A stretch of 64,000 nt of DNA, from positions 45,666,879 through 45,730,878 of the forward strand of contig CM074187.1 of assembly GCA_037179385.1 (NCBI GenBank). The letters are read 5' to 3'. Below, piece by piece: positions 25,513-36,178 of this stretch (positions are counted from its first letter, which is position 1; each line of letters starts with the position of its first letter). The notes under the pieces are model-generated. The model did no database searches. It saw only the letters and a program-made list of their open reading frames with translations, and was not told the origin of the DNA. The position numbers and the translations under genes were made by a program. The stretch comes from Holothuria scabra (Eukaryota; Echinodermata; Holothuroidea; Aspidochirotida; Holothuriidae).

Positions 25513-26344
25513 GAGATTATATTGTAATGGGTACAATGATGTACCAAGTACCACATGACTGATGCATTTCAAAAGTGTGTACAAGTGGAAGGGCATACAT
25601 ATCAGATTTCTAAATTATTTTAAAATCTTTTTCACTGTTAAAAATAAATTAGTGCTTGTATGGGAGATAAATCATGAATATCTGACACAAGAATAACGGC
25701 AATGAAATTGAAGCATTTTTCAAGTTCATTGCTACTGTTATCACATACAGTTCAGGGGTTAGGCCCTACCAATTTTAGACTATAGATAAATTTCCATCAA
25801 AAGTGCAATGTCTACAGAAGTGGAAACAGAAGTATGTTAAAAATAGTCTGAGGTATAGTTTTTCCTAATTCTAAAATGTGATAGGTAGAGGAATTTGAAT
25901 AAGCCAGACTTTTTGAGTCTGGCCCCTTCAAAGTGAACAAGTCACCAGGTTGACAAAAAACAGCTGATGTAGAAGTTGTGTTGTGAGTTATTGTGGTAAA
26001 AAATTGTTGAATTATTAGAAAGTATTTTCATTTAAGGTTCAAAATGAATTTCAAAGATGGCTAGACCTTTTGCAGTTAAAGATGATGCAAGACATCCTTG
26101 TCTGAATCAAGGAGAAAGAGTGTGGATATTAGAAGGGCCCAGCTTGATGCAAAAATTTACCATGGGAAAAAGTTGATGAAGAATCATGTTAAAAAGTGGG
26201 GGAGGGGGTAGGGGATAAAAGGGTGATGTATATCTTGTGTTCTCTCCCTTGTGCGGTTCCAACAGTAGCACTACCAAATGCTGGTAATGATACCACCCAT
26301 GCACATCATTGTTCCTACCAATACATTGCAAAATACCAAAAAGT

Positions 26345-26482
26345 GTATTTTGATCCTCACCTACCTCCTATCCCCATTTGTATACCATTTATACTCATAC
26401 TTACCATCTGGTAAACTAAGAACTCCGTGGTAACCCAACTGGCAGAGGGGGCCATACACCTGTAACTTCCTACTCCATTTTG
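26345..26482 (-). repeat. Repeat F, copy 3
   Basis: Reverse strand: TTACCACGGAGTTCTTAGTT, TACCAGATGGTAAGTATGAG and AAATGGTATACAAATGGGG, then GGAGGTAGGTGAGGATC. Confidence 0.65.
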
Positions 26483-27313
26483 CCCAGGTCACGTTTAAAC
26501 TTTTTTGATTTTGGTTTTGAAGTATCATGCAGACTACGCTCAATGAATGTTTCATAAGTACTGTACCCTCCTGCATGGTCTCCCACTGTCCCTTTTGTGG
26601 GTATTCAGGATTAGTTTATCCCACCTGAGAAACTCCTTACCCATGCATTATTGCAATTGTGCTAAGTCTACGTTTTTCACTCTGTGTAGAGTTCAAATAA
26701 ACATTTCTTATGTTTTGAAACTTTTTATATTTGATGGCAAAGTCATCCACAAGGTGTCAAGTTTTGGAGACAAGTTTTAATACAAACATAACTAAAGAAA
26801 ACAATTTTGAAATTCAGGTTATTATAGCTCTTTTTACAATTGAAATCAGGACATTCATAGGTATTTTGATCTCAACAAAGACTGATACCAGAGAAACTCA
26901 ACACAATGGAAACAAGAAATCTGAAAAATGTTTGATATTTTCATGTGTATGTATAAATAACAAAATACTATATCTGTAGTATGTTGGTTCAATGGCTTTA
27001 ATGTAATGGCACACCTCCTTAGATCCCCTTCTTTACATTGTGACTTGTCGCAGGAGGTGATCACTTGTACAACAGGCTTTTGAGACTCCTACTTGTACCA
27101 GACTTTCTTGTATTTGAATGTATTATTTTAAAATTACAGACTACTGAGTATTTTATTCATACAATGTAGGCAATGTTGGTGAGTATGAAGGAAAGTGGTA
27201 ATATTCTGAAAAGCCTGTTGAATTCTTTTATCTGTAGTAAGATGTACCCTCCACCCCTGTGGACAAGGTTGAGCAATGTTTGTTAGAAGCATCAATTCTA
27301 CATCGCCACTCTG

Positions 27314-28087
27314 CTTACCTCCTGTTCACATATGTAATCCTCACTTAGCCACAACTAACCCTAACTGGTAAACCAATAGCATCAAGAGTGAGGGTGCCCT
27401 TGCTCCCCCAACAAGGAGCAAGACCTTCCTTGGTCATCCTTTTCTCACTTACCACCAACTTAAAGCAGAAGAGTGGAAGAGGATCATTGAGGGCAGCTTT
27501 GCTCCTTGTTAGGGCAAAGATATTACAAACAGTTTCTGTCATGGAGGCCGAAACGGGGGGGGGGGGAATTGATATCTTCTGGTAGTATAAGTACATGTGA
27601 TTTCAAAACATTGCAAATCTTACAAACACCATCCTTCAAAAATTTTTAACTTACATGGAACAGTTTTTGGTTCTTTGACGCTTTCCACTCAAGAACACTT
27701 GAACACAACAGCAAATCTACTACCGCCTTTGTTTTCCAAGCATGCAGAAGTGCATGTCACTTACCTCAGACTATACACGGATAAATGTATTGTGCTCATA
27801 TAGAATTCCTTTCGAAAACGCACACATGCTGACATTTCGTCACAATGGATTTTTCTGTTGCACATCATAGTTATGCTCGCAGATCACTCACTAAAACTTT
27901 GCTCAAGTCAAATCAACATTTCCGCCCAAGGAGTCAGCACGTCCAACAGTGAAGGGATAAGAGTTTGGAATCTGCTTTTATAATATCTTTGCATTGGGGG
28001 AGCAAGGGTGCCCTCGCTCTTGGTATTATTGGTTTACTAGGGCTAGTTGCTGATAAGTGTGGATTACATATGTGAATAAGAGGTAAG
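27314..28087. mobile_element. Non-autonomous element with about 95-bp terminal inverted repeats
   Basis: Left arm 27314-27411 and right arm 27993-28087 are inverted copies. Shared blocks include CTTACCTC, TTCACATATGTAATCC, AACTAGCCCTA-like and the 3' block GGGGGAGCAAGGGTGCCCTC. The arms differ by scattered substitutions. The interior carries no recognised domain. No target duplication is clear, so the superfamily is unknown. Confidence 0.8.
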
Positions 28088-28188
28088 TATTGGGGCTTGT
28101 AGATTCCCAATCAAGGGAGTTTTGGGGAATAAATTTGTACATTGATGCACTTTTATGTTATGGAATTTTTCATAGACTTAAGTGGTGA

Positions 28189-28296
28189 AAAATAAGCTGG
28201 TGTCAAGTCACATGTAGGAAAAAGGCAGTGGTGGCCAGCCTGGCCTTAATCAGTTGGTTAGAAACTTAACCGTAAAACCTCATCTAACCAATTAAC
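28189..28296 (+). mobile_element. SINE 3' fragment, copy 3
   Basis: Only the 3' half: AATAAGCTGGTG, GTGGTGGCCAGCCTGGCC and GTTGGTTAGAAACTTAACC, ending ACCTCATCTAACC. Confidence 0.7.
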
Positions 28297-28326
28297 TACC
28301 ATAGGCTTTAGTACATGATTCATTTT

Positions 28327-29108
28327 GAGTTAGTTGGAGTTTTACAGCCCAGTTTGCAACCTATTGATTTAAAGGGGAAGTTTAAGCAAAAATTTTATTT
28401 TCATATGTGAAAGAAGAACCAAATCTACATAAAGTGATGAAAGTTCCATTCAAATTGGACATGTATTTCCTGAGATATCAGTAAATGAAGTCAGTAGATT
28501 TGTGTTCCAGCAGCAGAGCTTATATCACTTCCTCACATGGAAAGCGATTTTTTTTGTTTCCCTTTGTTTTATTCGACTGTTGTGTTGACCTTGACATTGA
28601 TCGGAATAGGACCTCCCTGTGGGGATGCAAAGTTTGTGAAGTTCTCATGCCACTTATGCAATTACATTTTAATCATATGGGATTGTTAAGGAGAAAATAA
28701 CTCACAAGTTTTAAAGAAAAACAAAAGACTGCACATGAATGTGAGGATATGATGTCATATATGCTTGCTTCAAGTTCACTTTTTGTTGAAAATGTGAAAA
28801 CTTTGCGTGCTCATATCTTGAGAACCTCACATCGAATTTCAATGGAAATTTCACCAAAATGCTTAGAATAAGCACCCCTGTAATGTGCCAAATCCTGTGG
28901 TGACCTTAAACCCTTCTTTTAAGTGGAGCTGGCCATGGCCTTTTTCCAGTTGTGGCTCACTGGCTTGTTTTCCCTACTCCATAGCTTATGCAGAGCATTT
29001 GGCACAATGGCAGTAAGTTCCATTCTTAGAGTTTTTGGTATGGCATGACCTGGGAATAGAACCCGGGCCTTCTGCTTGACAGGCAGATGCTCAGACCAAA
29101 CATGTGGT
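28327..29108 (-). mobile_element. SINE copy 4, split by MITE family E
   Basis: Reverse-strand SINE in two parts. The 3' tail is at 28327-28368 (GTTGGAGTTTTACAGCCC) and the rest at 28923-29108 (CTGGCCATGGCCTTTTTCC, TTGTGGCTCACTGGCTTG, GGGAATAGAACCCGGGCC). MITE E copy 2 occupies the gap. Confidence 0.85.
28369..28922 (+). mobile_element. MITE family E copy 2, inserted into a SINE at TTAA
   Basis: 554 bp from TTAAAGGGGAAGTTTAAGC to CCCTTCTTTTAA. Both flanks are halves of one SINE on the reverse strand. Intact SINE copies such as 35086-35338 have a single TTAA at this site (GTGTGACTTAAACCAATTGG), so the TTAA has been duplicated by the insertion. Confidence 0.85.
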
Positions 29109-29242
29109 CGTTGTGTGATCATGTTGAATATGATAAACCTATGTTGCTTTGATGCAGTTGCGTTTGGAGAACTTTGATACACCCCTATGTCAAACCTGGA
29201 AGAACATCATGCACGTATGACTCACCCATGCCTGGGGTCCGA

Positions 29243-29529
29243 TTAAAGGGCCAATCCACTCATCCCAAATTACAATTCTTGTAGGGGTTAATAGAAATTC
29301 TCAATTGGCTTAGCTCTTTGATTAGCCAAACAAATCAGAGTATCAAAGCTTATATTACACAACATGAACTGTCCTGAGAGTTTTGATATACGGATTGAGC
29401 TTTCCTATACTTACCTTGAAGTAATAAACTGTATCTGGATGAGGATAAATTTGAAACAGTTATGGGAGGGCTTAAGTAAGAAGGTTAGGAGAATAGGTAC
29501 TGCTTGGGATGAGAGAATTGGGCCATTAC
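29243..29529 (-). mobile_element. MITE family A copy 4
   Basis: TTAAAGGGCCAATCCACTC at the left; the right end GGGATGAGAGAATTGGGCCATTA has lost the final AA. Interior GGGAGGGCTTAAGTAAGAAGG matches copies 2, 9 and 11. Confidence 0.8.
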
Positions 29530-30212
29530 ATTTGGTTTTAGTCCTTTTAGTCCAACTTTCTTACCTTACTTAGCTCAACTAGCCCAGGGAATGTTTTGGT
29601 ACATTTCTCTGATATTTTAAGAATTCTTTTCCAACTTGGCATACAGAGGAAGAAAAAAGAACTTTGATATTTTGATCTTTTAATTTTCCCTCATTGTTGC
29701 CTCAAAAATGGCTGCAAGGTATAAGTTTTAACTTCAAATTGACTGCTTTTTCAGAAATTGTGGCAGAACTTAAATTCGAGGCTCTTTGCTGTATTTATGC
29801 CTACTAAAAGTGTCATCTAACTTCTCCATTTGTCCATGTGTATCTTAAACGAAACAGTTTTACAGGGAGTCTGACAGAGAGCCATTAAAATGAGATAATT
29901 CTCAGGATGAAATGCTCAGCTAGCAGGAGGCCATGTAGCTTTGTGTTGGACAACAAATCCAAGAATTCAGTTCATTTTAAGTCTTTACCTTTTATTGTGT
30001 ATTGTTGTCTCCAAACTTCGAAGATCACTTCTCGCCCTTTTGAGATGTTATTCAACATTCCTGTGTGTGTAAGCTCCTGTTTTGATTCTACTAGCTTGGA
30101 AAGAGGATTATAAAATCTAGAGGAGTAGCATAAAGGAAGGGAAGAGAAGTGTATTGAATATAATGGAAGCAAAATAGGGCAGTGTGACTGAAAAATGTTT
30201 GAAAGTGCAACT

Positions 30213-30864
30213 TTTGAACATCTGCCATTGTGCTTGGTGTTCAGCATAAGCAGTGTAGTAGGGAAAACAAGCCCATGAGCCCATCCCTCGCAAATAAGAT
30301 ATTGGCTGCGGCAAAATATTTCTGAAGTAAAAAGGACTGACTTCAGCAGAAATACACTTTACCTTGGCATTATTATTAGGTAACTTACCAATGCAAACGA
30401 CTGTAAAAGTCAAGCAATTATATGTGTATGGCAAGTTATCTATAATTGTTTACACCCTTGGTACTGTACTGTATGTAAGTGAAATTTGTTTCAGAAGTTC
30501 TGGAATTCCATTGATAAAACCAACACAGCTGATTTGAGCATTTTCTCAGATTTCCATCATTGAAGAAATTTTTATCATAAAATGACTTCTCATCAAATCA
30601 TTAATTGAAGCTTAGGCCTAATTTTGAGCTACTATGTATATTGTGCAACTTTTGTACTGTTACATCCCTGTTCAATTACATGGAATCTATTGCCTCGGCA
30701 AAATTGTTGATATCGAATTGATTTGTCTCTGCATTTACTTTGGCATTGCTGAATGCCGAGGCTTTTTTCAAGGGCTGTGAGCCACAACTGGAAGAAAGGT
30801 CATGGCTGGCTGGACTCAAACGAATTGGTTGGAAACTGGGCCATAAAACTCTAACTAAACTAAC
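30213..30864 (+). mobile_element. SINE copy 5, split by a hAT-like element, 5' truncated
   Basis: The middle part is 30213-30281 (CTGCCATTGTGCTTGGTG, GTAGGGAAAACAAGCC) and the 3' part 30778-30864 (TGAGCCACAACTGG, GTTGGAAACTGGGCCATAAA). The tRNA-like head is missing. Confidence 0.8.
30282..30777. mobile_element. hAT-like element inserted into a SINE
   Basis: 496 bp. Left terminus CATCCCTCGCAAATAAG and, inverted right, CAGCCCTTGAAAAAAG. The SINE sequence TGAGCC is repeated on both sides (30276-30281 and 30778-30783), and the SINE resumes exactly after it. Inner CCTCGGCA motifs near the right end form a further inverted pair (30691 and 30753 regions). Confidence 0.68.
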
Positions 30865-30900
30865 TGTACATGTATTGAATCATCCCTCCCCTACATGTAG

Positions 30901-31294
30901 CTAAAGGGGCTCATTGAGTTGTTTCATGAAAATCAACAAATTTTTCCAAATCTGTTATGTTTCCTCCACATGCCAATGACAACTGGTCAAACCTAGACAA
31001 TCCCCATATCCTATGTACAAATAACTGTTTTGTGAGTGAGAACTGAACAGTTCAATTCAGTTCTCAAAAATTTGTAGCTAGACAGGCTGTTTCAAATTAT
31101 GTTAAGACCTGTTACAAGTCAGTACACGACAACATTCAAAATTATTAACTTATCAGCAGCTATAGTATAAGGTATGAAACAAACTTGACTCATTTTGCTA
31201 ACTATAATCATTGTCATGTGATAGTACTATTTTACACTCTCGTAGAGTGTTAAGAGTGTTATGCATATCAACTCAATCAGCTAACCCCTTTATA
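30901..31294 (+). mobile_element. MITE family C copy 4
   Basis: Left end CTAAAGGGGCTCATTGAGTTG, right end AACTCAATCAGCTAACCCCTTTATA with a short insertion in the terminus. Interior matches include AGACAATCCCCATATCCTA. The TTAA flanks have decayed. It begins 36 bp after a SINE 3' end. Confidence 0.78.
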
Positions 31295-31773
31295 TCAGAC
31301 TAGCTTGTAATGAACTGGTTGTGTGTGTGAAAAATTGTCTTTCTTTACAAGTTATTAAAACTGAATTGAATCATTAATATCTCACTCAGAAAGGAATTCA
31401 TGGGATATAAATTTTAGAAGTTTGACCATTTTTCATTAAATTGAGAAAAAAACTTAAAGGGATTTTGGAGTATTTGGTTGGATTTCAGAAACTAGCTCAA
31501 GGTGCCACTGAAAAGTATCTGTTACTATGTCAGTATAAATTATCATAATATAGCTTATATATAGCACATAATTTTAGTTCAGCCTGTTTTCTGTGTCCAA
31601 TGTCCATTAAAATTGCATGAAGATTACTGTAACGTCACAGGTTGTCATTTTTTTTACAGAAGGGAATTAGAAATGGATTACTTTGAAGAGTATTCTGTCA
31701 AATTTACACAGAGTGGATGATGTGTAGATATTGTGAACGAATGGAAGCATCCTTTCAAACCATATAGATAGGG

Positions 31774-31791
31774 TGGGGGGGGGGGGGGGGG
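31774..31791 (+). repeat. Poly-G tract
   Basis: An 18-base tract, nearly all G, after TAGATAGGGT. Similar short G or C runs occur at 5407, 13906, 24929, 27555, 34281 and 61028. Confidence 0.85.
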
Positions 31792-32172
31792 AAGGACAGA
31801 TATTTTGCTTTTCCTGTTCCAAATTGACTATAATACATGCAGTCAAGCATCTGTCATTATTGGGGAGGGGAGCAAGCTTCATTGGCCTTATATCTCACCT
31901 TTTTTGTCCACATGTAAATTGTAGTCGACATATTCATCGAATAAGAGAGCCATTTCGTGAATTTGTAACATCCACGATCACCAACAGAATCAGAAATATT
32001 AAGATTGATGACCCCTGGGTATTTCTTACTAAATCAGACAAGTTTAAAGCAAAGATGCTCATCCCCCTCCTTTCCCAGTAATTGGGTGAAGTACATAGTA
32101 TAGGTGGTGGTAGTCTATTTGTCTGAATTCCTGTTACTTAGGCTCGGTAAAAGCTCAGTATTTAGATGATAA

Positions 32173-32340
32173 TTGTGGGTGGAAAAAGTTGGGAAGTTGG
32201 GAGGTTCCTTCCAGGGAAAAAGGGGCATCTTGAAGGAAATTTGGGCAATTGAAGAGAAATATACCTTTTTTGTACATGAAAATATAGAGGGAGAATTGTG
32301 GGAAATTTTGCTTCCTTCATTTTTCCAGCCTTGGATTTAT
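32173..32340 (-). repeat. Repeat H, copy 2
   Basis: On the + strand it reads GTTGGGAAGTTGGGAGGTTCC through GAATTGTGGGAAATTTTGC to TTTTTCCAGCCTTGG, the inverse of copy 3. Confidence 0.58.
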
Positions 32341-33890
32341 TTGAGGGTCATTAATTTTTTGTAGGCTGTGTCCTTACTGACCTTTCCAGGTCTACTGCAC
32401 AGTCCATAGTTGCAATCATAGATAAAACTTAAATACCCATAGAACGATTTTGCAGCAGATTTTTCAGCTGAATTGAATTGCATTTGCTGTCAGATTCTAT
32501 TGACTGTATCCACTACATCATGAATGAGAATCAGCTAGTCGCAGTCTTCTCACTCAGTAGGGCCTCATTGGGTGATGTGTCATGTTGCCTAATTTGCATA
32601 AAGTCGCAAACATTTCTTATAAGGTAATGATTTTTGTGAATCAGGTCAGGGAGTTATCAAATTAATTGTGACCATTTTGTTTGCATAATTACTGCAGTCG
32701 GTGTGATTGTGCGGCTGGATGACATTAGCTTTTTGACTGATCACTATATAGTCAGACTATGTCTGGTTTCTAGCAGTATAGTGTGTGAGGTATTTACAAT
32801 TTGGATAAAGGAAGTAGGCTGCCACAAATTTGGGCTCTTTTTTTTTTTTTGATTTGTGAAGAAAACATCGCGTTGTGACTATGGGACTGCTTCATAAGCA
32901 GGCCGAAGCAGGTTCCCATAGCCAGACTTCTGCATTTGGTCAGTGTGGTTGAATGATGCAGGCCTGGGGGAGGAGTTCTCCTCATCAAGAAATTTTGGCT
33001 CTTTCAAGGAGCCCAGGTGCAAAATGGTGCAAAACTTGTTGACTTTGGCAAGATAAACTTTGAAAGTTAAGTTTTGATGGCTAATTTTTAGGGGAACACA
33101 TACTGTTTTAAGGTTTTAAATGCTTGGTAAAAAAATGTGTGTTTTTATCCAAGAAGGACTTTCCCATCTGAACTGGCCTTTTAAAAAAAACAGCAATCTA
33201 AATTGTTGAGTTTTAATTACCTGATGTGAGGTGGTAGTTTATCAGTCAGGTATTTTTAACATTTGTGGTGGCCAGAATGATGTAGAACAAATTTAGCCAG
33301 TACTGAGTGCTTGCATTATATTTTTGAATATTGCTTCATATTGCAAACTGAATAATATAAATTTTAATTATTTAATGACATAACTTAATTTGAAGTACCA
33401 TTTTCATATTTTGATATGATTTACCAGCCTTTAAAAAGTTTTGGCCATCTGTACATATCTCTTGAAGTCAGTCTTGAATTTGCTTACTGCTTTTAAAAAG
33501 AACTAATATCTTCCTGAAATTTTCAAAGTTGTTGTATTTTAAGACTGAAGATGTTTGTAAAATGAAGACAGGTTTATTGTGTAACATATGGTTGTGTAAT
33601 GAGGTACTTGTTCATTTTATTTCATTATTCATATCTGAAGCAAGTATAGTATTATGGCATTAAATGTACTTACAGTTGTTGGTAAATCGCAAGCAGATGC
33701 TAAATTTTACCCATCACTCTAATTGGTACATCAATGTTTTTACGAGGCCAATTATTATAACATTTTATGAGATCCAGATATAAATCAGTTCAGCTGGCTC
33801 TCTGTAGTTTCTGATTCAATTGTTTTTCAGGAAAATATCAGTATGTGTAGGTAGGCTACCAGGTCACGTACAGTAGAATGGGAGTTAAAA

Positions 33891-34237
33891 TTAAAGGGAA
33901 GGATTCTTTTGTTTTACGGAAAAAAATCATCCTTATATTAAAAACCAATGTTTATTGACACATAGTGATAGATAACTAAAAAAAAAAGTATGGTAGCCTT
34001 CTTTTCAAGAAATAATTTTCCTTCAATAGAAATTCAATGCTTTGCTGCTCCAGAATAAATTTTCACCCAAACTTTCAAACGATGCAACTTCCATAACTCT
34101 TCTTGCATGTACATAATATTTTGAGGTGATGAAACTGCTACCGGGGTTTATGTTAGATTGAATGACTTTTGAATGACCTGAGCTATTTTCTTTGTATGCT
34201 TTGTAAGATCATTTTTAATGTAATATTTCCCTTTTAG
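33891..34237 (+). mobile_element. MITE family D copy 4
   Basis: TTAAAGGGAAGGATTCTTTTG at the left and AATGTAATATTTCCCTTTTA at the right. The interior TGGTAGCCTTCTTTTCAAGA and TTTCACCCAAACTTTCAAA match copy 2. Confidence 0.82.
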
Positions 34238-34760
34238 AATAAAATTTGAGTATTATCAGTGGGGACACAGGGAATTAAAGGGGGGGGGGGTTGCAGGGGT
34301 AACAGATGTGCTGCTACTGTATGGTAAGAAGTTACATTCTTGTAAAAAAAAGGCAATGTGGTAGCATCTAAGGTTTCATACAAATTTAGTTTTCACAAGA
34401 TAAATGTGTGTGTTGTGTTAATGCCTTCTACAAATGCTCTCTATTTTGTCCTAGTATAGGTGGCTTTCAATCAAAGACTGTAGCCTGGATGTCATTCGTG
34501 ATAAACTGTAGTGAGATCACCCCTAACCCTGGGAAAAATCCATTTTGGGGAGGGGGACAGTTTAAATACTCTCTATGTCACCATCACTTTTGGTTTATTT
34601 ATGATTTAGAGTTCCTAAAGGTGGCAGTTTCCCCCTTTCCCTTGCACCTTGCCCACTTTTTATAAATACCTCCTCAAAAATCAGACCTCATGATGACAGC
34701 TTCGTTTCTTGAATTGTTTCTTTGATTTGTTCCATTACATCAACAATTCTCTCGTGCGCT

Positions 34761-35084
34761 TGTCAAGTTTTCTTCACATAACAATGACAAATGGTCAAAC
34801 CTAGATAATCCCCATATCTTATACAAATAGACAGATGTCTCATGTCTTATGAGTGAGTACTTCATGGCTCAATTCAGTTCTCAAAAAATTGTGACCAGAC
34901 ACCTCTTTAAATTATGCACCAAACCATTATAAGTCAGAACACCACAAAATTCAAAATTTTAACCTTTTTCCATAACTATGGGATATGAAACTTGAATAGG
35001 CTAATTGAAAGTCATGTGGTACAGTCATACCCTTTAACACTTTCATTAAGTTATTGATATATTTAAACTCAATGATCCCTTTAA
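34761..35084 (+). mobile_element. MITE family C copy 5, left end lost
   Basis: Starts inside the family at the TTTTCTTCACATAACAATG segment and runs to AAACTCAATGATCCCTTTAA. The left terminus is not recognisable. A SINE begins directly after the right TTAA. Confidence 0.75.
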
Positions 35085-35085
35085 T

Positions 35086-35338
35086 GTATGGTTAAGTGGT
35101 TACAGCATCTCATTTGCAGTCGTGGAACCTGGAGTTTAAGTCCTGGCTGGGTCATAAAGAAGACTTTAAAAATGGAACTTGTTGCCATTGTGCTCGGTGC
35201 TCAGGATAAGCAATGGAGTAGGGAAAACAAGCCAATGAGCCACATGACAACTGGTAAAAGGGTCATGGCTGGTGTGACTTAAACCAATTGGTTTAAACTT
35301 AGCCATAAAACTCCATGGAACCTAATCTAACCTAACCC
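35086..35338 (+). mobile_element. tRNA-derived SINE, copy 6, full length
   Basis: Head GTATGGTTAAGTGGTTACAGC and box B-like GAGTTTAAGTCCTGG; body GTCATAAAGAAGACTTTAAA, GGAACTTGTTGCCATTGTGC, GAGTAGGGAAAACAAGCC; tail ending AACCTAATCTAACC, followed by an (AAT)n run at 35349-35366. Its head differs from copies 1, 2 and 4, giving a second subfamily. It lies 136 bp upstream of the Ig1 exon. Confidence 0.87.
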
Positions 35339-35474
35339 TTAATATAATGTAATAATAATAATAATCTATGAAACCCCTCACCACCTATAATTTATATATG
35401 AATGTGGCATTTTGATATGAGTAGCCTAAATGTTTACTAAAATTTCTTGTCTTTTTCTTTTTTCTACTTCACAG

Positions 35475-35789
35475 GGACAGCGTCATTCAGTCTTTTCAAA
35501 TTTGTTGATGAACCCTCAGATGTAGTTGTTCCTAGTGGGACTCCAGTGACTTTAGAATGCTTAGTGTCTTCTAATTTTACTCCCCTTTTTGAGTGGTATA
35601 AGAATGGGAATCGAATAACCAATGGGGCACTCGTAGATAGTGTTCGGTATACAATTAACTCTGTTACTGGTTCTTTACGGATTCAACCATTCTCCAGTGG
35701 GGATGTGACAGGAGATTATTTCTGCCATGCTTTAAGAAATGATCCGCTTAGAATCCTTCGAAGTAGAACAGCTACTGTGTCAGTAGAAA
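35475..35789 (+). CDS. Ig domain 1 exon of a DCC/neogenin-like receptor
   Basis: This 315-nt internal exon encodes 105 residues of a cell-surface Ig-superfamily receptor. DCC/neogenin proteins are single-pass membrane receptors for netrins and RGMs in axon guidance and cell migration. The acceptor is a pyrimidine-rich tract ending TTCACAG at 35474 and the donor is AAA/GTGAGT at 35790. The exon enters and leaves in phase 1, typical of Ig-domain exons. Counting the split first Gly as residue 1, the fold markers are Cys29, Trp41 in EWYKNG, and Cys84 in GDYFC. The opening FKFVDEPSDVVVPSG and the closing SRTATVSV resemble the first Ig domain of DCC/neogenin. N34-F-T is a possible N-glycosylation site. 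An ATG at 35447 lies in the intron tract and is not taken as a start. A different Ig receptor remains possible on this exon alone, but the downstream exons strengthen the call. Confidence 0.85.
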
Positions 35790-35872
35790 GTGAGTATACC
35801 TTATTTTTTTCTTTTCCTTTCATTTAATTTTGTTGTAAACATCTTAATAGCCATCTCTTTGCTACATGATCT

Positions 35873-36178
35873 GTAAAAGGCCCAGTTCTCTCACCTCAAT
35901 CAGTACCAGTTCTCCTAACCTTCTCACTGAAGCCCCTCCCAGAATTGTCTGAAATTCATCCTCATCCAGATGCAATCTCAGTTTATTGCTTCAAGGTGGA
36001 TATAGAAAAACTCAATTTATATAATCAAAACACTCTCAGTACTGTTCATGCTGTGTTAGATAAGCTTTGGTACTCAGCATTGTTTGAATTAGCTGTCAAT
36101 CAAAGAGCTGAGCCAATTGAGAATTTCGGTACCCCCGTACCAAAATTGTAGTTTGGGGTGAGAGGTTTGGCCCTTTAA
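35873..36178 (+). mobile_element. MITE family A copy 5, next to the Ig1 donor site
   Basis: Begins 83 bp after the donor of the Ig1 exon. Left AAAAGGCCCAGTTCTCTCACC, right GGGGTGAGAGGTTTGGCCCTTTAA. A well-kept copy with AGCCCCTCCCAGAATTGTC, CATCCTCATCCAGATGCAAT and GTCAATCAAAGAGCTGAGCC. Confidence 0.87.

Larger units (their letters stand above)
1..35474 (+). other. Presumed first intron and/or 5' flank of the receptor gene
   Basis: Nothing here can be joined to the Ig1 exon, although an upstream exon ending in phase 1 must exist. I see no convincing signal-peptide exon, promoter or CpG-rich start region. The repeats are listed separately. Stretches of more than 300 bases in which I see only AT-rich, unassigned sequence are 1-417, 684-2107, 2437-3155, 3531-5533, 8076-8964, 9396-10812, 11414-12129, 13215-13837, 14509-15027, 15288-17164, 19948-22538, 22831-23885, 25513-26344, 26483-27313, 31295-32172 and 32341-33890. 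Open frames in these stretches are short and show no family motif. Confidence 0.5.

Noticed and set aside
30117..30434. Reverse-strand open frame of 105 codons
   Set aside because: It runs through the interrupted SINE and the hAT-like element; no domain.
31773..32081. Open frame of 102 codons beginning with a poly-Gly run
   Set aside because: The start lies in the poly-G tract; the rest shows no family signal.
35086..35160. tRNA gene
   Set aside because: Box A and box B-like motifs are present but the sequence does not fold as a tRNA and continues into the SINE body, like all other such heads in the window.
35447..35474. Translation start at the ATG before the Ig1 exon
   Set aside because: The ATG lies in the polypyrimidine tract of the acceptor; a signal peptide is lacking and phase 1 entry is required.
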